Shown here in pieces: positions 30,284 through 40,426 of a DNA stretch of 64,000 nucleotides. Below the pieces are notes generated by a model. That model was given only the letters and a program-made list of their open reading frames with translations, had not been told where the DNA came from and did no database searches. The position numbers and the translations under genes were made by a program. How positions within the stretch are numbered: position 1 is the first letter of the stretch; every line of letters starts with the position of its first letter. This DNA is from Chelativorans petroleitrophicus (GTDB taxonomy: Bacteria; Pseudomonadota; Alphaproteobacteria; Rhizobiales; Rhizobiaceae), in NCBI RefSeq assembly GCF_025398195.1, contig NZ_JAODNV010000012.1, forward strand, positions 62,001 through 126,000, read 5' to 3'.

Positions 30284-30484
30284 ATGGCTGAGAAGAACAA
30301 GGGCAAGACGATCACGGTCGAACAGATCGGCAGCCCGATCCGCCGCCCCAAGGATCAGCGTGCGACGCTGATCGGCCTGGGGCTCAACAAGCTGCATCGC
30401 CGCGCGACCCTGGAGGACACGCCTTCGGTGCGCGGCATGATCGCAAAAGTCCAGCATCTCGTGCGCGTCGTCGACGAGGCCTGA
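30284..30484 (+). CDS. rpmD: 50S ribosomal protein L30
   Basis: A 66-residue protein with [20 protein letters not shown] and [20 protein letters not shown], the family signature. L30 is a small surface protein of the 50S. It is between rpsE (31 bases) and rplO (20 bases), the usual order. Confidence 0.99.
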   Translation: MAEKNKGKTITVEQIGSPIRRPKDQRATLIGLGLNKLHRRATLEDTPSVRGMIAKVQHLVRVVDEA

Positions 30485-30504
30485 GGAAGCGAGGAACAAG
30501 AGCG

Positions 30505-30981
30505 ATGAAACTCAACGAACTCAGGGACAAGGAAGGCGCGGTGCATGCGCGCAAGCGCGTCGGCCGCGGCATCGGTTCCGGCCTCGGCAAGACAAGCGGG
30601 CGCGGCGTGAAGGGACAGAAGTCCCGCTCGGGCGTGGCCATCAAGGGCTTCGAAGGCGGCCAGATGCCGCTCTACCGGCGCCTGCCCAAGCGCGGCTTCA
30701 ACAACATCTTCGCCCGCGACCTGAACGAGGTGTCCGTCGGCCGCATCCAGGCGGCGATCGACGCCAAGAAGCTCGACCCCAAGGAGACGATCGACACCGC
30801 CGCGCTCGTCAAGGCCGGTGTGATTCGCCGCGCCAAGGACGGAGTGAAGGTGCTCGGCAACGGCGAGATCACGGCCAAGGTGACGCTTGACGTCGCCGGG
30901 GCTTCGAAGTCCGCCGTGGAAAAGATCGAGAAGGCCGGCGGCTCGGTGAAGCTGCCCGAGAAGGCGGCACAAGAGGCTTAA
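30505..30981 (+). CDS. rplO: 50S ribosomal protein L15
   Basis: A 158-residue protein. The glycine- and arginine-rich N-terminal extension ([20 protein letters not shown]) threads through 23S rRNA, and [17 protein letters not shown] is the family block. A perfect hairpin lies three bases after its stop codon, before a 205-base gap to secY. Confidence 0.99.
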   Translation: MKLNELRDKEGAVHARKRVGRGIGSGLGKTSGRGVKGQKSRSGVAIKGFEGGQMPLYRRLPKRGFNNIFARDLNEVSVGRIQAAIDAKKLDPKETIDTAALVKAGVIRRAKDGVKVLGNGEITAKVTLDVAGASKSAVEKIEKAGGSVKLPEKAAQEA

Positions 30982-30983
30982 GC

Positions 30984-31000
30984 CGTCCCGCCGCGGGACG
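30984..31000 (+). promoter_or_regulatory. Stem-loop between rplO and secY
   Basis: CGTCCCG at 30984-30990, loop CCG, CGGGACG at 30994-31000, a perfect 7-bp stem right after rplO. No T tract follows, so it may protect or process the mRNA 3' end rather than stop transcription. The rest of the 205-base gap has only a short GGCCC/GGGCC stem and no clear promoter. Confidence 0.5.
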
Positions 31001-31186
31001 ATGTGCCGCTTGCAACCGCATCCTGGCCGGCCTATCTCGGGGCTTCGGCAACTTGCGCTGGCCCGACGGGCCGGCGCATGATCCGCCCCAGGTGAGCGGA
31101 CCTTCTGGCCCGCCTCCGGCGGTGGAGAGTTCAAGCGGTCTCACTTTTCCTGGTCGCGCTTGGGGGCAACGAAGCGGAGAATTCTT

Positions 31187-32523
<1,337 letters not shown>

Positions 32524-32527
<4 letters not shown>

Positions 32528-33123
32528 GACTGGTACTTCTCGGACCACCGGGAGCAGGCAAGGGGACACAAGCGCAAATCCTGGTGGAGAAATACGGTAT
32601 CCCTCAGCTCTCCACCGGTGACATGCTGCGGGCGGCCGTGAAGGCCGGGACCGAAGTGGGCCTGCGGGCGAAGGCCGTCATGGATGCCGGCGAGCTGGTG
32701 TCGGACGAGATCGTCAATGCGATCGTCGCCGAGAGGATCGACCAGCCGGACTGCGCGAACGGTTTCATTCTGGACGGGTATCCGCGCACGCTTGCCCAGG
32801 CGGACGCCGTCGAGGCGATGCTTGCCGAGCGTGGCCTGGCGCTTGACGCCGCGATCGAGCTCATTGTTGACGACAAGGCGCTTGTCGGCCGCATAGCGAA
32901 GCGCGCCAGAGAGGCTGAGGCTGCCGGTCAGCCGGTGCGCAAGGACGACAATCCGGAAGTGTTCGAGGAGCGGCTGCGCGAATATTACAAGAAGACGGCC
33001 CCGCTTACCGGCTACTATCACGCCAAGGGAAAGCTTTACCGGGTCGACGGCATGGCCGATATCGCGGCCGTGACGGCCGAGATCGAAAGGACACTGCAAA
33101 CGGTCCGGAGCGGCCGGGCGTAG
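32524..33123 (+). CDS. adk: Adenylate kinase, short form
   Basis: A 199-residue protein that interconverts ATP, ADP and AMP. The P-loop is [10 protein letters not shown] (residues 7-16), and [14 protein letters not shown] is the AMP-binding segment. The LID insert is replaced by a short loop ([20 protein letters not shown]), so no zinc-binding Cys are present, the form usual in alphaproteobacteria. Co-transcribed and coupled with secY. Confidence 0.99.
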
Positions 33124-33204
33124 GAACTTGGACCCGGCGCGCATCGGCGTGCCCTCACGGGATGGCCCGGTTTGCCGGCTCGTCCAACAGAACCCGCAGG
33201 GGAG

Positions 33205-33233
33205 TTGACATTTCCCGGGGATTCCGTCAAAGA
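33205..33233 (+). promoter_or_regulatory. Candidate internal promoter before rpsM
   Basis: A perfect -35 hexamer TTGACA at 33205-33210 lies in the 247-base gap between adk and rpsM. The -10 about 17 bases later (CAAAGA or TCAAAG) is weak. It could give rpsM-rpsK-rpoA-rplQ their own supply of transcripts. Confidence 0.4.
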
Positions 33234-33370
33234 CGGCGCCAATTCGCTTGAATGTCGAAGCGGTCGGTGCCGGTCTGAGAAGAGATGGCCGGTCCGGGCG
33301 CTTTTGTCCTGTCCGGCCGACAGCAACAGGCCGCCGGCTGAGGCGGTGAGAAGGAACCAAGGAGAACGAC

Positions 33371-33739
33371 GTGGCCCGCATCGCTGGCGTCAATATTCCA
33401 ACCAACAAGCGCGTGGTGATCGCGCTGCAGTACATTCACGGCATTGGCCCGAAGCTTGCGCGTGAGATCGTGAACAAGGTCAACATCCCGGATGACCGGC
33501 GCGTGCATCAGTTGACGGATGCGGAAGTGCTGGCGATCCGTGAGACCATCGACCGGGACTACCAGGTGGAGGGTGACCTTCGCCGCGAGGTGTCGATGAA
33601 CATCAAGCGCCTGATGGATTTGGGCTGCTATCGCGGCCTGCGCCATCGCCGCTCGCTGCCCGTACGCGGCCAGCGCACCCACACCAATGCGCGCACCCGC
33701 AAGGGACCGGCCAAGCCGATTGCGGGGAAGAAGAAGTAG
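33371..33739 (+). CDS. rpsM: 30S ribosomal protein S13
   Basis: A 122-residue protein with [20 protein letters not shown] at the start and the [20 protein letters not shown] signature at the end. S13 forms the bridge between 30S head and 50S. GTG start at 33371 with an AAGGAGAA ribosome site. The rpmJ gene that precedes rpsM in some bacteria is absent. Confidence 0.99.
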   Translation: MARIAGVNIPTNKRVVIALQYIHGIGPKLAREIVNKVNIPDDRRVHQLTDAEVLAIRETIDRDYQVEGDLRREVSMNIKRLMDLGCYRGLRHRRSLPVRGQRTHTNARTRKGPAKPIAGKKK

Positions 33740-33742
33740 TCG

Positions 33743-33798
33743 GGTGAATAGTGAATGGTAGGGAGCCTGCCGTAGCGCCCGTGTATTAACCATTCACC
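33743..33798. repeat. Heptad-like inverted repeat between rpsM and rpsK
   Basis: The spacer holds GGTGAAT-AGTGAAT-GGTAGGG heptads from 33743, with GTGAATGGT at 33751-33759 answered by ACCATTCAC at 33789-33797. The two arms can pair over a 29-base loop. A related motif occurs near 42.3 kb, so this looks like a small interspersed element. Confidence 0.55.
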
Positions 33799-33860
33799 AT
33801 CCGCCTTCAGGTGGAGCCGCTGGAATTACGGCGGTGTAGAGATCGATCGAAAGGAAGACC

Positions 33861-34250
33861 ATGGCCAAGGAAGCCACACGCGTTCGCCGTCGTGAGCGCA
33901 AGAACATTTCGTCGGGTATCGCGCACGTCAACTCGACCTTCAACAACACGATGATCACCATCACGGACGCCCAGGGCAATGCGATCGCCTGGTCGTCGGC
34001 CGGCTCGCAGGGCTTCAAGGGCTCGCGCAAGTCGACGCCTTTTGCCGCACAGGTGGCTGCCGAGGATTGCGCGCGGAAGGCGGCCGAGCACGGCATGCGC
34101 ACGCTGGAGGTGGAGGTTTCCGGCCCGGGATCCGGACGCGAATCCGCGCTGAGGGCCTTGCAGGCGGCGGGCTTCACCATTACCTCCATCCGTGATGTAA
34201 CCCCCATTCCGCACAACGGATGCCGCCCGCGCAAGAAGCGCCGCGTCTAG
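33861..34250 (+). CDS. rpsK: 30S ribosomal protein S11
   Basis: A 129-residue protein with [20 protein letters not shown] and [20 protein letters not shown], and the C-terminal [19 protein letters not shown] signature. S11 sits on the 30S platform near the E-site mRNA. A 121-base gap, longer than usual and containing the heptad repeat, separates it from rpsM. Confidence 0.99.
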   Translation: MAKEATRVRRRERKNISSGIAHVNSTFNNTMITITDAQGNAIAWSSAGSQGFKGSRKSTPFAAQVAAEDCARKAAEHGMRTLEVEVSGPGSGRESALRALQAAGFTITSIRDVTPIPHNGCRPRKKRRV

Positions 34251-34348
34251 CGACGATTTTGCCGTAAGAGCGCGGGCTCCGCGCTCCTCTGCGGTTTCCA
34301 GATCGCCCGCCACGATTGGATGGTGGCGGGGTAACGGAAGGAACAACC

Positions 34349-35362
34349 ATGAGCATCCAGAAAAACTGGCAGGAACTCATCAAGCCGAACAAGATTGAGT
34401 TCACCTCCAAGGGCCGCACGCATACGACGCTGGTGGCCGAACCGCTGGAGCGCGGCTTCGGCCTGACGCTCGGCAACGCGCTGCGCCGCGTGCTTCTGTC
34501 CTCCCTCAGGGGCGCGGCTGTCACGGCCGTCCAGATCGACGGCGTGCTGCATGAGTTCTCCTCGATCGCCGGCGTGCGCGAGGATGTCACCGATATCGTG
34601 CTGAACATCAAGGAAATCGCCATCAAGATGGACGGCGATGGCCCGAAGCGCATGGTCGTGCGCAAGCAAGGCCCGGGCGTGGTTACCGCCGGCGATATCC
34701 AAACGGTGGGCGATGTCGAAATCCTCAATCCGGATCACGTCATCTGCACGCTTGACCAGGGCGCCGAGATCCGCATGGAATTCACGGTCAACACCGGCAA
34801 GGGCTATGTGCCCGCTGACCGCAACCGTGCCGAGGATGCGCCGATCGGCCTTATCCCGGTCGACAGCCTCTATTCTCCGGTCAAGAAGGTCTCCTACAAG
34901 GTCGAGAACACCCGCGAAGGCCAGGTGCTCGACTATGACAAGCTGACCATGACCATCGAGACGGACGGCTCGGTGACGGGTGAGGATGCGGTGGCGTTCG
35001 CTGCGCGCATTCTGCAGGACCAGCTTGGCCTGTTCGTCAACTTCGAGGAGCCGCAGAAGGAGCAGCCTGCCGAGCAGGTCACTGAGCTTGCCTTCAACCC
35101 CGCTCTGCTCAAGAAGGTGGACGAGCTTGAGCTCTCGGTGCGTTCGGCCAACTGCCTGAAGAATGACAACATCGTCTATATCGGCGACCTGATCCAGAAG
35201 ACGGAAGCCGAGATGCTGCGCACGCCGAACTTCGGCCGCAAGTCGCTGAACGAGATCAAGGAAGTGCTGGCGTCGATGGGCCTGCATCTTGGCATGGAAG
35301 TGCCGGACTGGCCGCCGGACAACATCGAAGAGCTCGCCAAGCGCTACGAGGACCAGTATTGA
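34349..35362 (+). CDS. rpoA: RNA polymerase alpha subunit
   Basis: A 337-residue protein. The N-terminal domain (residues 1 to about 235) has [20 protein letters not shown], the dimer and assembly segment; after a linker the C-terminal domain (about 250-325) has [15 protein letters not shown] and [19 protein letters not shown], which binds UP elements and activators. ATG 34349 has a GGAAGGAAC ribosome site and fits the family N-terminus [15 protein letters not shown]. Confidence 0.99.
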   Translation: MSIQKNWQELIKPNKIEFTSKGRTHTTLVAEPLERGFGLTLGNALRRVLLSSLRGAAVTAVQIDGVLHEFSSIAGVREDVTDIVLNIKEIAIKMDGDGPKRMVVRKQGPGVVTAGDIQTVGDVEILNPDHVICTLDQGAEIRMEFTVNTGKGYVPADRNRAEDAPIGLIPVDSLYSPVKKVSYKVENTREGQVLDYDKLTMTIETDGSVTGEDAVAFAARILQDQLGLFVNFEEPQKEQPAEQVTELAFNPALLKKVDELELSVRSANCLKNDNIVYIGDLIQKTEAEMLRTPNFGRKSLNEIKEVLASMGLHLGMEVPDWPPDNIEELAKRYEDQY

Positions 35363-35403
35363 CCGTGGGGCTGCAGCCCGCCGGGATTTGAAGGAGACAA
35401 GCA

Positions 35404-35835
35404 ATGCGCCACGGAAAAGCCGGCCGCAAGCTGAACAGGACGTCAAGCCACCGCAAGGCGATGTTCGCCAACATGGCGGCTTCGCTCATTGAGCATGAGC
35501 AGATCGTCACCACCCTGCCCAAGGCGAAGGAGCTTCGCCCGATTGTCGAGAAGCTCGTCACGCTCGGCAAGCGCGGCGACCTGCATGCCCGCCGCCAGGC
35601 CATCGCGGCGATCCGTGATGAGAAGCTGGTGAAGCGCCTTTTCGATACGGTTGCCCCGCGCTATGCGGAGCGCAATGGTGGCTACACGCGCATCATGAAG
35701 GCGGGTTTCCGTTATGGCGACAACGCGCCCATGGCCGTGATTGAGTTCGTCGATCGCGACGTTTCGGCGAAGGGAGCCGCAGACCGCGCCCGCGCGGAAG
35801 CCGAAGGGGCCGAGGAGGCCGCCGAGGCGGCATGA
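35404..35835 (+). CDS. rplQ: 50S ribosomal protein L17
   Basis: A 143-residue protein starting [20 protein letters not shown], with [20 protein letters not shown] and a Glu/Ala-rich C-terminal tail typical of alphaproteobacteria. L17 lies near the tunnel exit. It is the last gene of the ribosomal block and is followed by a strong terminator. Confidence 0.99.
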   Translation: MRHGKAGRKLNRTSSHRKAMFANMAASLIEHEQIVTTLPKAKELRPIVEKLVTLGKRGDLHARRQAIAAIRDEKLVKRLFDTVAPRYAERNGGYTRIMKAGFRYGDNAPMAVIEFVDRDVSAKGAADRARAEAEGAEEAAEAA

Positions 35836-35858
35836 TCGCCCTCTCGAGGCAAGCATTT

Positions 35859-35885
35859 AAAAGGGGCCCGGGGGCCCCTTTTTCA
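35859..35885. terminator. Strong bidirectional terminator after rplQ
   Basis: AAAAGGGGC at 35859-35867 and GCCCCTTTTT at 35874-35883 frame a GC-rich stem with A and T tracts on both sides. It can end the rplQ transcript and the opposing DUF486 gene, whose stop codon is 10 bases further. Confidence 0.9.
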
Positions 35886-35893
35886 TTGGCGGT

Positions 35894-36244
35894 TCAGCCC
35901 AACGGCCCCTTGAAGATGAAGAAGGCGCCGAGGCAGATGAGCGCGAAGCCGATGGCGTGGTTGATGGTGAGCTGCTCGCCCAGATAGAACACGGAAAAGA
36001 CAGCGAACACCGTGAGCGTGATGACCTCCTGCATGGTCTTGAGCTCGGCGGCGCTATAGACGGCATGACCGTAGCGGTTGGCAGGCACCGCGAAGCAGTA
36101 TTCGATGAAGGCGATGCCCCAGCTCGCCACGATCACCAGAAGAAGCGGCTTGTCGCCGAACTTCAGGTGTCCATACCAGGCAAAGGTCATGAAGATATTC
36201 GAGATCGCGAGCAATGCGATCGGCAGCACGTGGTATATGGCCAT
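35894..36244 (-). CDS. DMT-type membrane protein (DUF486)
   Basis: A 116-residue inner-membrane protein with four hydrophobic helices (about residues 3-22, 33-52, 70-88 and 93-112). LLAISNIFMTFAWYGHLKF and the VPANRYGH segment match the DUF486 family, related to small drug/metabolite transporters. Its substrate is unknown. It is a single gene facing the ribosomal operon, sharing the terminator between them. Confidence 0.88.
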   Translation of the reverse strand: MAIYHVLPIALLAISNIFMTFAWYGHLKFGDKPLLLVIVASWGIAFIEYCFAVPANRYGHAVYSAAELKTMQEVITLTVFAVFSVFYLGEQLTINHAIGFALICLGAFFIFKGPLG

Positions 36245-36455
36245 GGATGACCCCGATAACCGCCGGCTGGAATGCGCGGCGGAAGCTCCGGCCCGGCCGA
36301 ATCGGCATGACCGTGGGCGAAGATTTATCCAATCCTCGGGCTCTCTTCACCTGCTTCCTTGCGCCTGCGCCGCTTTGTCCGGGCGGCCCTCCCAAGCCTT
36401 TTCTTGTGCACAATCCTGTGGGAAAGATGCAGGCTTTGGAGTTTTAGGGATTCTC

Positions 36456-37928
36456 ATGCAGGCTCTTCTTCTCCGGCTGATCCTGGTCTTGGTCTTCGCC
36501 CTGAGCGTTCCCGCCTATGCGCAGGATGAGGGGGGCTCTTTGCTCGATCCGCTTTCGCGCCTCTTGCGCGGCGGCGGCGAGACGGGCGTGGAAGCCCCTG
36601 AAGGGCCGCAGCGCCGCGTGCCGTTCAGCCGCGAGGAAATACAGCTTTCCTTCGCGCCGCTGGTGGAACAGACCGCGCCCGCGGTGGTGAATGTCTACGC
36701 TTCCGCGATGGTGGAGGCGCGTTCGCCCTTCATGGGCGATCCCTTCTTCGAGCGCTTCTTCAATTTTCCGCAGATGCCGCCGCGCCAGCGTTCCTCGCTC
36801 GGCTCGGGCGTGCTCGTGGATCCCTCCGGTCTGGTGGTGACGAACTATCATGTCATCCGCGAGGCCGACGAGGTGAAGGTGGCCATGCCCGACGGGCGGG
36901 AGTTCGAAAGCGAGGTCTTGCTTCAGGACGAGCGGCTCGATCTTGCGGTGCTGAAGATCCAAGGCGGCGAGCCCTTTCCGGCGATTGCCATCGGCGACTC
37001 GGAGGCCCTGGAAGTCGGCGACCTGGTGCTGGCGATCGGCAATCCCTTCGGGGTCGGCCAGACGACCACGAGCGGCATCGTTTCCGCGCTCGCGCGCTCG
37101 CTGGGCGGCATTTCCGATTTCGGTTTCTTCATCCAGACGGACGCCGCGATCAACCCGGGCAATTCCGGGGGCGCGCTCATCAATATGAGCGGGGAGCTGG
37201 TGGGCATCAACACGGCCATTTACAGCCGCTCGGGAGGGTCTAACGGCATCGGCTTTGCCATTCCCTCCAACATCGTGCGCGCCGTGCTGGAATCGGCCAG
37301 GAACGGGGCGGAGTATTTCGAGCGCCCCTATGTGGGCGCGAGTTTCGACCGGATCACGTCGAACATTGCCGAGGCGCTGGGCATGGATCGTCCGGCGGGC
37401 GCGCTCGTTACGAATGTGGCGCCCGGAAGCCCGGCAGAGCGCGCCGGCCTGAAGCCGGCCGATGTGGTCGTGACGGTCAACGGCAAGCCCGTGGAAACGC
37501 CCGAAGCGCTCGACTACCGGCTGGCGACCCTTCCCGTCGGCGAGACGGCTGAACTTAACGTGCTGCGCGAGGGCAAACGGCTGACGCTGACCATGCCCAT
37601 TGAGCATGCGCCGAAAGGGGATGGTCGCGAAGTCGAGATCGGCGGCCGCGGCCCGTTCGCCGGGGCGCGGATTGCGGAGCTCTCGCCGGCATTGGCCCAG
37701 CGTCTGCGGCTCGATTTCAGCCGGTCCGGCGTGGTCATCGTGGCGCTTGAGCGCAATTCGCCCGCGGCCAGCATCGGCCTGAGGCCCGGTGACATCGTGC
37801 GCGAGCTCAACGGGCAGCAGATCGCGAATGTCGATCAGATGAAGGAACTGGCCGAAGCCGGCGGGCGCTGGTGGCGCTTCACCATTGAGCGCGGAGGGCG
37901 CGTCATCCGCCAGACATTGCGGTTCTGA
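36456..37928 (+). CDS. HtrA/DegP-type periplasmic serine protease
   Basis: A 490-residue exported protease. Signal peptide about residues 1-22 (cut after AYA). The trypsin-like domain shows the catalytic triad His132 (TNYHVI), Asp162 (DLAVLKI) and Ser237 (GNSGGALIN). Two PDZ domains follow, about residues 295-380 and 400-485 (GLRPGDIVRELNGQQI). Such proteins degrade or refold damaged envelope proteins. Loop LA is short, more like DegQ than DegP. rarA follows after four bases, so both are probably on one mRNA. Confidence 0.96.
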   Translation: MQALLLRLILVLVFALSVPAYAQDEGGSLLDPLSRLLRGGGETGVEAPEGPQRRVPFSREEIQLSFAPLVEQTAPAVVNVYASAMVEARSPFMGDPFFERFFNFPQMPPRQRSSLGSGVLVDPSGLVVTNYHVIREADEVKVAMPDGREFESEVLLQDERLDLAVLKIQGGEPFPAIAIGDSEALEVGDLVLAIGNPFGVGQTTTSGIVSALARSLGGISDFGFFIQTDAAINPGNSGGALINMSGELVGINTAIYSRSGGSNGIGFAIPSNIVRAVLESARNGAEYFERPYVGASFDRITSNIAEALGMDRPAGALVTNVAPGSPAERAGLKPADVVVTVNGKPVETPEALDYRLATLPVGETAELNVLREGKRLTLTMPIEHAPKGDGREVEIGGRGPFAGARIAELSPALAQRLRLDFSRSGVVIVALERNSPAASIGLRPGDIVRELNGQQIANVDQMKELAEAGGRWWRFTIERGGRVIRQTLRF

Positions 37929-37932
37929 AGCA

Positions 37933-39258
37933 ATGAGCGACCTGTTTGACCAGAGCACACCGCCAGCCGCACCGGAGATCGGCAAACCGCTGGCCGACCG
38001 GTTGCGCCCCAGACAGCTCGACGAGGTGGTGGGGCAGGAGCATCTGACGGGCCCTGAAGGGGCGCTGACGCGCATGATCCGCTCTGGTTCTCTCGGATCG
38101 CTCATCTTCTGGGGACCGCCGGGCACCGGCAAGACGACGGTCGCGCGCCTGCTTGCCGGCGAAACCTCGATGGCTTTCGAGCAGATCTCGGCCATCTTTT
38201 CCGGCGTCGCGGACCTGAAGAAGGTGTTCGAGGCCGCCCGTCTGCGGCGCGCCCAGGGACGCCAGACGCTCCTCTTCGTGGACGAGATCCATCGCTTCAA
38301 CCGGGCTCAGCAGGATTCCTTCCTGCCGGTGATGGAGGACGGTACTGTCGTGCTTGTGGGCGCCACGACGGAGAACCCCTCCTTCGAGCTCAATGCCGCG
38401 CTTCTTTCGCGCGCGCGTGTGCTGATCTTTTACCCGCTCGAGGCGGACAGCCTGGAACGCCTCCTGAGCCGCGCCGAAGCCGCGGAGGGCCGCAAGCTGC
38501 CGCTGGACGAGGAGGCGAGGGCGGTTCTCATCCGCATGGCTGACGGAGACGGGCGAGCGGCCCTTACGCTTGCGGAGGAGGTGTGGCGCGCGGCACGCGA
38601 AGAGGAGATTTTCGATGCGGAAGCGCTTCAACGGATCGTGCAGCGGCGCGCGCCGATCTATGACAAGCGTCAGGACGGGCACTACAATCTGATCTCGGCT
38701 CTGCACAAATCCGTGCGCGGCTCCGATCCCGACGCGGCGCTCTACTATCTGGCGCGCATGCTGGATGCCGGCGAGGACCCGCTCTATCTCGGGCGGAGGC
38801 TCGTACGGATGGCGGTGGAAGATATCGGCCTTGCGGACCCGCAGGCGCTTGTCATCGCCAATGCGGCGAAGGATGCCTATGACTATCTGGGCTCGCCCGA
38901 GGGCGAGCTGGCGCTGGCGCAGGCCTGCGTCTATCTCGCCACCGCGCCGAAGTCCAACGCCGTCTATACCGCCTTCAAGGCGGCAATGGGGGCCGCCAAG
39001 GAGTACGGCTCGCTCCTGCCGCCAAAGCACATTCTGAACGCCCCCACGAAGCTGATGAAGGAGACGGGCTACGGCTCCGGCTATCAGTACGATCACGACA
39101 TGCCGGACGCCTTTTCCGGCCAGGACTATTTTCCGGAGGCCATGGGGCGGAAGACCTTCTACGATCCGCCCGAGCGCGGCTTCGAGCGCGAGATCAGGAA
39201 GCGGCTTGACTATTGGGCGAAGCTGCGGCGGGAAAGGGCGCAGAAGGCGGGCGGATAG
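37933..39258 (+). CDS. rarA: Replication-associated recombination protein A (MgsA)
   Basis: A 441-residue clamp-loader-like AAA ATPase. Walker A is GPPGTGKTT (residues 61-69), Walker B LLFVDEIHR, and ATTENPSFELNAALLSRARV is the family sensor block. RarA acts at stalled replication forks, with SSB. The ADRLRPRQLDEVVGQEHL start is the usual one. The ATG at 37933 follows the HtrA gene by four bases. Confidence 0.97.
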   Translation: MSDLFDQSTPPAAPEIGKPLADRLRPRQLDEVVGQEHLTGPEGALTRMIRSGSLGSLIFWGPPGTGKTTVARLLAGETSMAFEQISAIFSGVADLKKVFEAARLRRAQGRQTLLFVDEIHRFNRAQQDSFLPVMEDGTVVLVGATTENPSFELNAALLSRARVLIFYPLEADSLERLLSRAEAAEGRKLPLDEEARAVLIRMADGDGRAALTLAEEVWRAAREEEIFDAEALQRIVQRRAPIYDKRQDGHYNLISALHKSVRGSDPDAALYYLARMLDAGEDPLYLGRRLVRMAVEDIGLADPQALVIANAAKDAYDYLGSPEGELALAQACVYLATAPKSNAVYTAFKAAMGAAKEYGSLLPPKHILNAPTKLMKETGYGSGYQYDHDMPDAFSGQDYFPEAMGRKTFYDPPERGFEREIRKRLDYWAKLRRERAQKAGG

Positions 39259-39297
39259 CCAATATCTTCAAGCGGCGCAGCGCTAAAGGGGGTGTGA

Positions 39298-39672
39298 TTG
39301 TATCATTTGCTGCTGGTTTGTGCGGGAGGCGCCATCGGCGCGGGTTTGCGGCACTTGAGCAATGCGGCAGCCGGCCGCCTGTTCGGCACGGCTTTTCCCT
39401 GGGGCACGCTCACGGTCAATATCGCGGGCTGCCTGGCCATGGGCGTCTTTATCGAGCTTCTTGCCCGCCGGTTTGGAGGCTCAGAGGCATTCCGGCTCTT
39501 TGTTGCCACCGGCCTTCTGGGCGGCTACACGACCTTCTCCGCCTTTTCGCTCGATGTCGCAGCGCTGTGGGAGCGCGGCGCGCAAGGCGCCGCCGCGGGC
39601 TATGTACTGGCGAGCGTCGCTGGCGCGATAACCGCCCTGTTTGCGGGCCTATGGCTGGTGAGAAGCCTGTAG
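39298..39672 (+). CDS. crcB: Fluoride ion channel CrcB/Fluc
   Basis: A 124-residue inner-membrane protein with four helices. GGAIGAGLRHL at the start, GTLTVNIAGCLAMG with the pore Asn, and GLLGGYTTFSAFSLD with the central sodium site and Phe box are family signatures. The protein works as a double-barrelled dimer that lets fluoride out of the cell. Start is TTG at 39298, with an AAAGGGGG ribosome site. No fluoride riboswitch was seen upstream. Confidence 0.95.
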   Translation: MYHLLLVCAGGAIGAGLRHLSNAAAGRLFGTAFPWGTLTVNIAGCLAMGVFIELLARRFGGSEAFRLFVATGLLGGYTTFSAFSLDVAALWERGAQGAAAGYVLASVAGAITALFAGLWLVRSL

Positions 39673-39704
39673 CCCAGGCTCGTGTGTGATCGCCATTCTC
39701 TGCC

Positions 39705-40378
39705 TTAAGTCTTCGAGAGGAGGAGAATAAGCTCGCCCTGGCGACGCGTCTCCGTCTCGTGCAGAACGGTCTTGAGGCGCTGGCGCGCCGTGCCGACCTG
39801 ATCTGCAAGGCCTCGGCAGCTTCGTTCAAGGATTTGCCGTCCATAAGGGCTTCGCACAGCCGGATTTCCGCAGCGGTGAGGCGGAACAGTGTTGCCCAAG
39901 AGGATTGCCGGGTCGAGGACGGCCAGTCGAAATCGGTGACGAGAAGCATGCCATAGGCGTTCGGCACCATCGGCTGGATGACATCCGGGAGGTAAACCGC
40001 CTCGACCATCAGCGGTCGGCCAGCCGGACGCTCCACGATGACCGGCAGGGGCGACCAGCGTGGCGAGGACGCAAATCGAGGCGACGTCGCGGTGACGGCC
40101 AAGGCGTGAAGCTTTCGGTCGCTTGCGGAGTCCAGGATCCCCAACATGCCCGCCTTGATGAAGAGCGGCGACCCCTGCTGCTGCAGAAGAGTTTCGGCCT
40201 TGCTATTGATTTCCAGCACATGCCCGCCGCGACCGAGAAGCAGGGCGGCCTTGTCCACACGATTGAGCGCGCCGAGCCCGGTGGCGCCTCTTGCCTGCAC
40301 GAAGCTGTTCGGCAGCCTCGCCATTTCGTATGGCCGCGCAGCTACCATTTGGGAGGTGCCGGGCCATTTTGCGGCTCG
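39705..40378 (-). pseudogene. Decayed LuxR-type helix-turn-helix regulator
   Basis: On the minus strand a reading frame gives a sensor-like segment (KAALLLGRGGHVLEINSKAE, then VTDFDWPSS) and the start of a LuxR-type DNA-binding domain (LFRLTAAEIRLCEALMDGKS, LNEAAEALQI). Near 39795-39805 the frame shifts by one base; the domain then continues in another frame as VGTARQRLKTVLHETETRRQ and GELILLLSKT up to a stop at 39705. The N-terminal half expected for such a regulator is missing: homology-like sequence fades near 40378, just before the pseudouridine synthase gene. Truncated and frameshifted, so not functional unless the sequence has an error. Confidence 0.75.
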
Positions 40379-40426
40379 CAAGAAGGCGTTTGCGGTGCTA
40401 TTGCCGCCATTCAAGACGGTGAGAAG

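Noticed and set aside
33124-33370. rpmJ (L36) gene expected before rpsM
   Set aside because: No 37- to 41-codon frame with the L36 Cys/His pattern is present; in alphaproteobacteria rpmJ is usually elsewhere.
36444-38300. Long minus-strand frame antisense to the HtrA gene and rarA
   Set aside because: Both plus-strand genes have full catalytic motifs; the antisense product is low-complexity.
39250-39300. Fluoride riboswitch before crcB
   Set aside because: The gap is only 39 bases and lacks the conserved riboswitch core.
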